A stretch of DNA of 64,000 nt from QAMX01 sp964448855 (lineage in GTDB: Bacteria; Bacillota; Clostridia; Oscillospirales; QAMX01): positions 62,001 to 126,000 of the forward strand of contig CAYUXI010000002.1 of NCBI GenBank assembly GCA_964448855.1, in the 5' to 3' direction. This document shows, piece after piece, positions 62,852-64,000 of the stretch. The notes under the pieces are model-generated. The model worked only from the letters and a program-made list of their open reading frames with translations. It was not told where the DNA came from and ran no database searches. A program made the translations under genes and the position numbers. Within the stretch, counting starts at the first letter, position 1; each line of letters begins with the position of its first letter.

Positions 62852-63922
62852 TCATTCGCGGGCAAAAGCATCCGCCGACGGCAGAAATCTGGAACGTGTA
62901 AACCGCGGAGGCGTCCAGCCTTCCGCTTCAGAAATCGGATCATAGCAGGTAATGTAGGTTCGCTCGATGCGCCCGGTGGCTTCGTTCAGGTCAATGACCC
63001 GCCCGCCGCGTTCAAAGCAATCCGGGAACGGTGGACGACCGTCCGTCGGATGAGGGAGCGCCTCCGATTGCAAAGCGTGCGGATGCGGCCAGAGACACCA
63101 GCCGAGATTGCCGGAGCAACGGCCATAGGCCAGCAGAATGCCGAATACCTCACCGGAGCAGCTGTTGGTGTGATCGTGCCCGGCGAAGACGCCGCGGACA
63201 TCCTGCAGCTGCAGCAGTGCGGAGAACAGCCCAGTGTTGATCGGCGGGCGACAGACCCGTTCACCCAGGTCACCATGGAACCCTTCAAACATCCAGAGAT
63301 CGTCAAATTCCGGCAGCGGCACATGGTCAAACAGCAGCGCGGGAACCGCGCCGTAGGTGTCCTGCAACGCCCTGTGCGTCTGCTGCAGCCAGGCAATCTG
63401 GCTGGGACGGACGGGCGCATCCTTGTGGACTGCAAACGCATCCGGCAGAGGCTCGTCCTCACCGGAATGACAGTCGATATGATAGAGCATCCAGGCCGGC
63501 CGCTTGTCACCGGTATGCGGAAAAATCGGCACCGCATAATTGCCGACACCCAGCTCAGCGGGGCCACGCTCAAAGAGACAGAGCGGGAGCGCCTCCAATG
63601 CATCGGCCAGCAGATGCTGCCGACAGGAGCCGTCAGAAGCGGGGTCGCTTTCGTGATTGCCGAGTGTCATGGTGATCGGAACCCCGGCGGGCTCCATCGC
63701 ATGGTACAGCGTGGAAAACTGCTCCACCATATCCGCGGCGGAACCGTCACAGGCGATATCGCCGGTCAATGCGATCAAATCCGGCTGCTCCCGCGCAATC
63801 AGCTCCGGAATCCGGGAAAGGAGGACGGCATCCCGCCCGGCGACATCCACAAGGTGGAGATCTGTCAACTGTAAAATCCGAAACGTTCCGTCTGAACGGA
63901 ACCGGAGTTCAGGCTTTGCCAT
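62852..63922 (-). CDS. Calcineurin-like metallophosphoesterase, copy 2
   Basis: 356 residues, closely similar to copy 1 over the whole length (shared PxLRFRxDGTFRILQLTD, LFERGPAELGVGNY, LPEFDxLWMF and GHDHTN). It has an extra about 30-residue loop, rich in Pro, His and Trp, inserted after the segment ending YGRCSGN. Metal motifs LTDLH, LTGDIAC, LGNHESD, FDHVPLPEF and GHDHTNSCSG are complete. Its start overlaps the end of the upstream partial frame by 14 nt. Confidence 0.88.
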   Translation of the reverse strand: MAKPELRFRSDGTFRILQLTDLHLVDVAGRDAVLLSRIPELIAREQPDLIALTGDIACDGSAADMVEQFSTLYHAMEPAGVPITMTLGNHESDPASDGSCRQHLLADALEALPLCLFERGPAELGVGNYAVPIFPHTGDKRPAWMLYHIDCHSGEDEPLPDAFAVHKDAPVRPSQIAWLQQTHRALQDTYGAVPALLFDHVPLPEFDDLWMFEGFHGDLGERVCRPPINTGLFSALLQLQDVRGVFAGHDHTNSCSGEVFGILLAYGRCSGNLGWCLWPHPHALQSEALPHPTDGRPPFPDCFERGGRVIDLNEATGRIERTYITCYDPISEAEGWTPPRFTRSRFLPSADAFARE

Positions 63923-64000
63923 AAAAAACCTCCCGCTGCTGTTTCAAATCCCGGTAGTTGATGAGGCGAATCCCAAGCGATTCAATGTGTTGGCGCGTGG
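63909..64000 (-). CDS. C-terminal end of an unidentified protein
   Basis: Only the last about 29 codons are inside the window, ending in IRLINYRDLKQQ and a short tail before TGA at 63909-63911. The overlap with the next gene's ATG is typical of an operon. Too short to name; another frame (ending at a TGA near 63944) cannot be fully excluded. Confidence 0.45.
   Translation of the reverse strand, partial: TRQHIESLGIRLINYRDLKQQREVFYGKA

Overview
The window reads as a chromosomal piece of a fairly GC-rich, low-oxygen Bacillota (Clostridia) genome, probably an uncultured gut organism assembled from short reads; one 100-N scaffold gap lies inside a tandem repeat. Supporting signs are canonical sigma-A promoters (TTGACA, 17 nt, TATAAT, often with an extended TGn), strong AGGAGG ribosome sites, intrinsic terminators, a gdpP-rplI pair, an rpsL-rpsG-fusA-tuf cluster, a BadF/HgdC-type dehydratase activator system, a clostridial-type long S12 loop and a large glycan-degradation repertoire (GH38, GH4, GH29). 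Gene names are assigned from motifs read in the translations. The genus cannot be stated from the sequence.

Layout. 1-7 kb: end of an aldo/keto reductase, then a MarR repressor and a heterodimeric ABC exporter that share an operator motif, a cytidylate-kinase-like protein and a flavin reductase. 7-16.3 kb: pyruvate kinase faces a leftward operon (TIM-barrel hydrolase-like protein, sugar isomerase, metallophosphoesterase, gdpP, rplI). Divergent from that operon are a DapA-superfamily lyase and rpe. 16.3-21.5 kb: a queuosine-precursor transporter behind a transcription-attenuation leader, an SDR, and divergent MATE and recQ genes. 21.6-26.9 kb: rpsL, rpsG, fusA, tuf, thiamine pyrophosphokinase. 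27-38 kb: a 1,596-residue GH38 mannosidase, then a leftward dehydratase/activase pair and a glycosyltransferase. 38-41.2 kb: an SLH-domain surface protein, dus, tRNA-Gly(CCC), and a multi-hairpin repeat element next to a four-helix-bundle gene.

41.3-49.4 kb holds the most unusual locus: one very strong promoter drives a radical SAM/SPASM enzyme, an acyl-carrier-like protein, a previously uncalled 35-codon gene for a small Lys-rich peptide ending in a Cys-Phe-Gly-Cys core, a transglutaminase-like protein, two ABC exporters and a cytoplasmic subtilase fused to a P-loop domain. I read this as a ribosomally made, modified and exported peptide (RiPP) system. It is reminiscent of the clostridial Cys-rich (Clo7bot-type) maturation systems, but with an atypical precursor.

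49.6-52.9 kb is a giant Sel1-repeat protein. 52.9-53.7 kb is a strand-biased, apparently non-coding region with an 18-bp tandem repeat broken by the gap. 53.7-64 kb is a long leftward run: two tandem metallophosphoesterases, proB-proA, a DUF1846 protein, GH29 fucosidase, a second DapA-like lyase, a GH4 glycosidase and a membrane-anchored protein, closed by one strong terminator.
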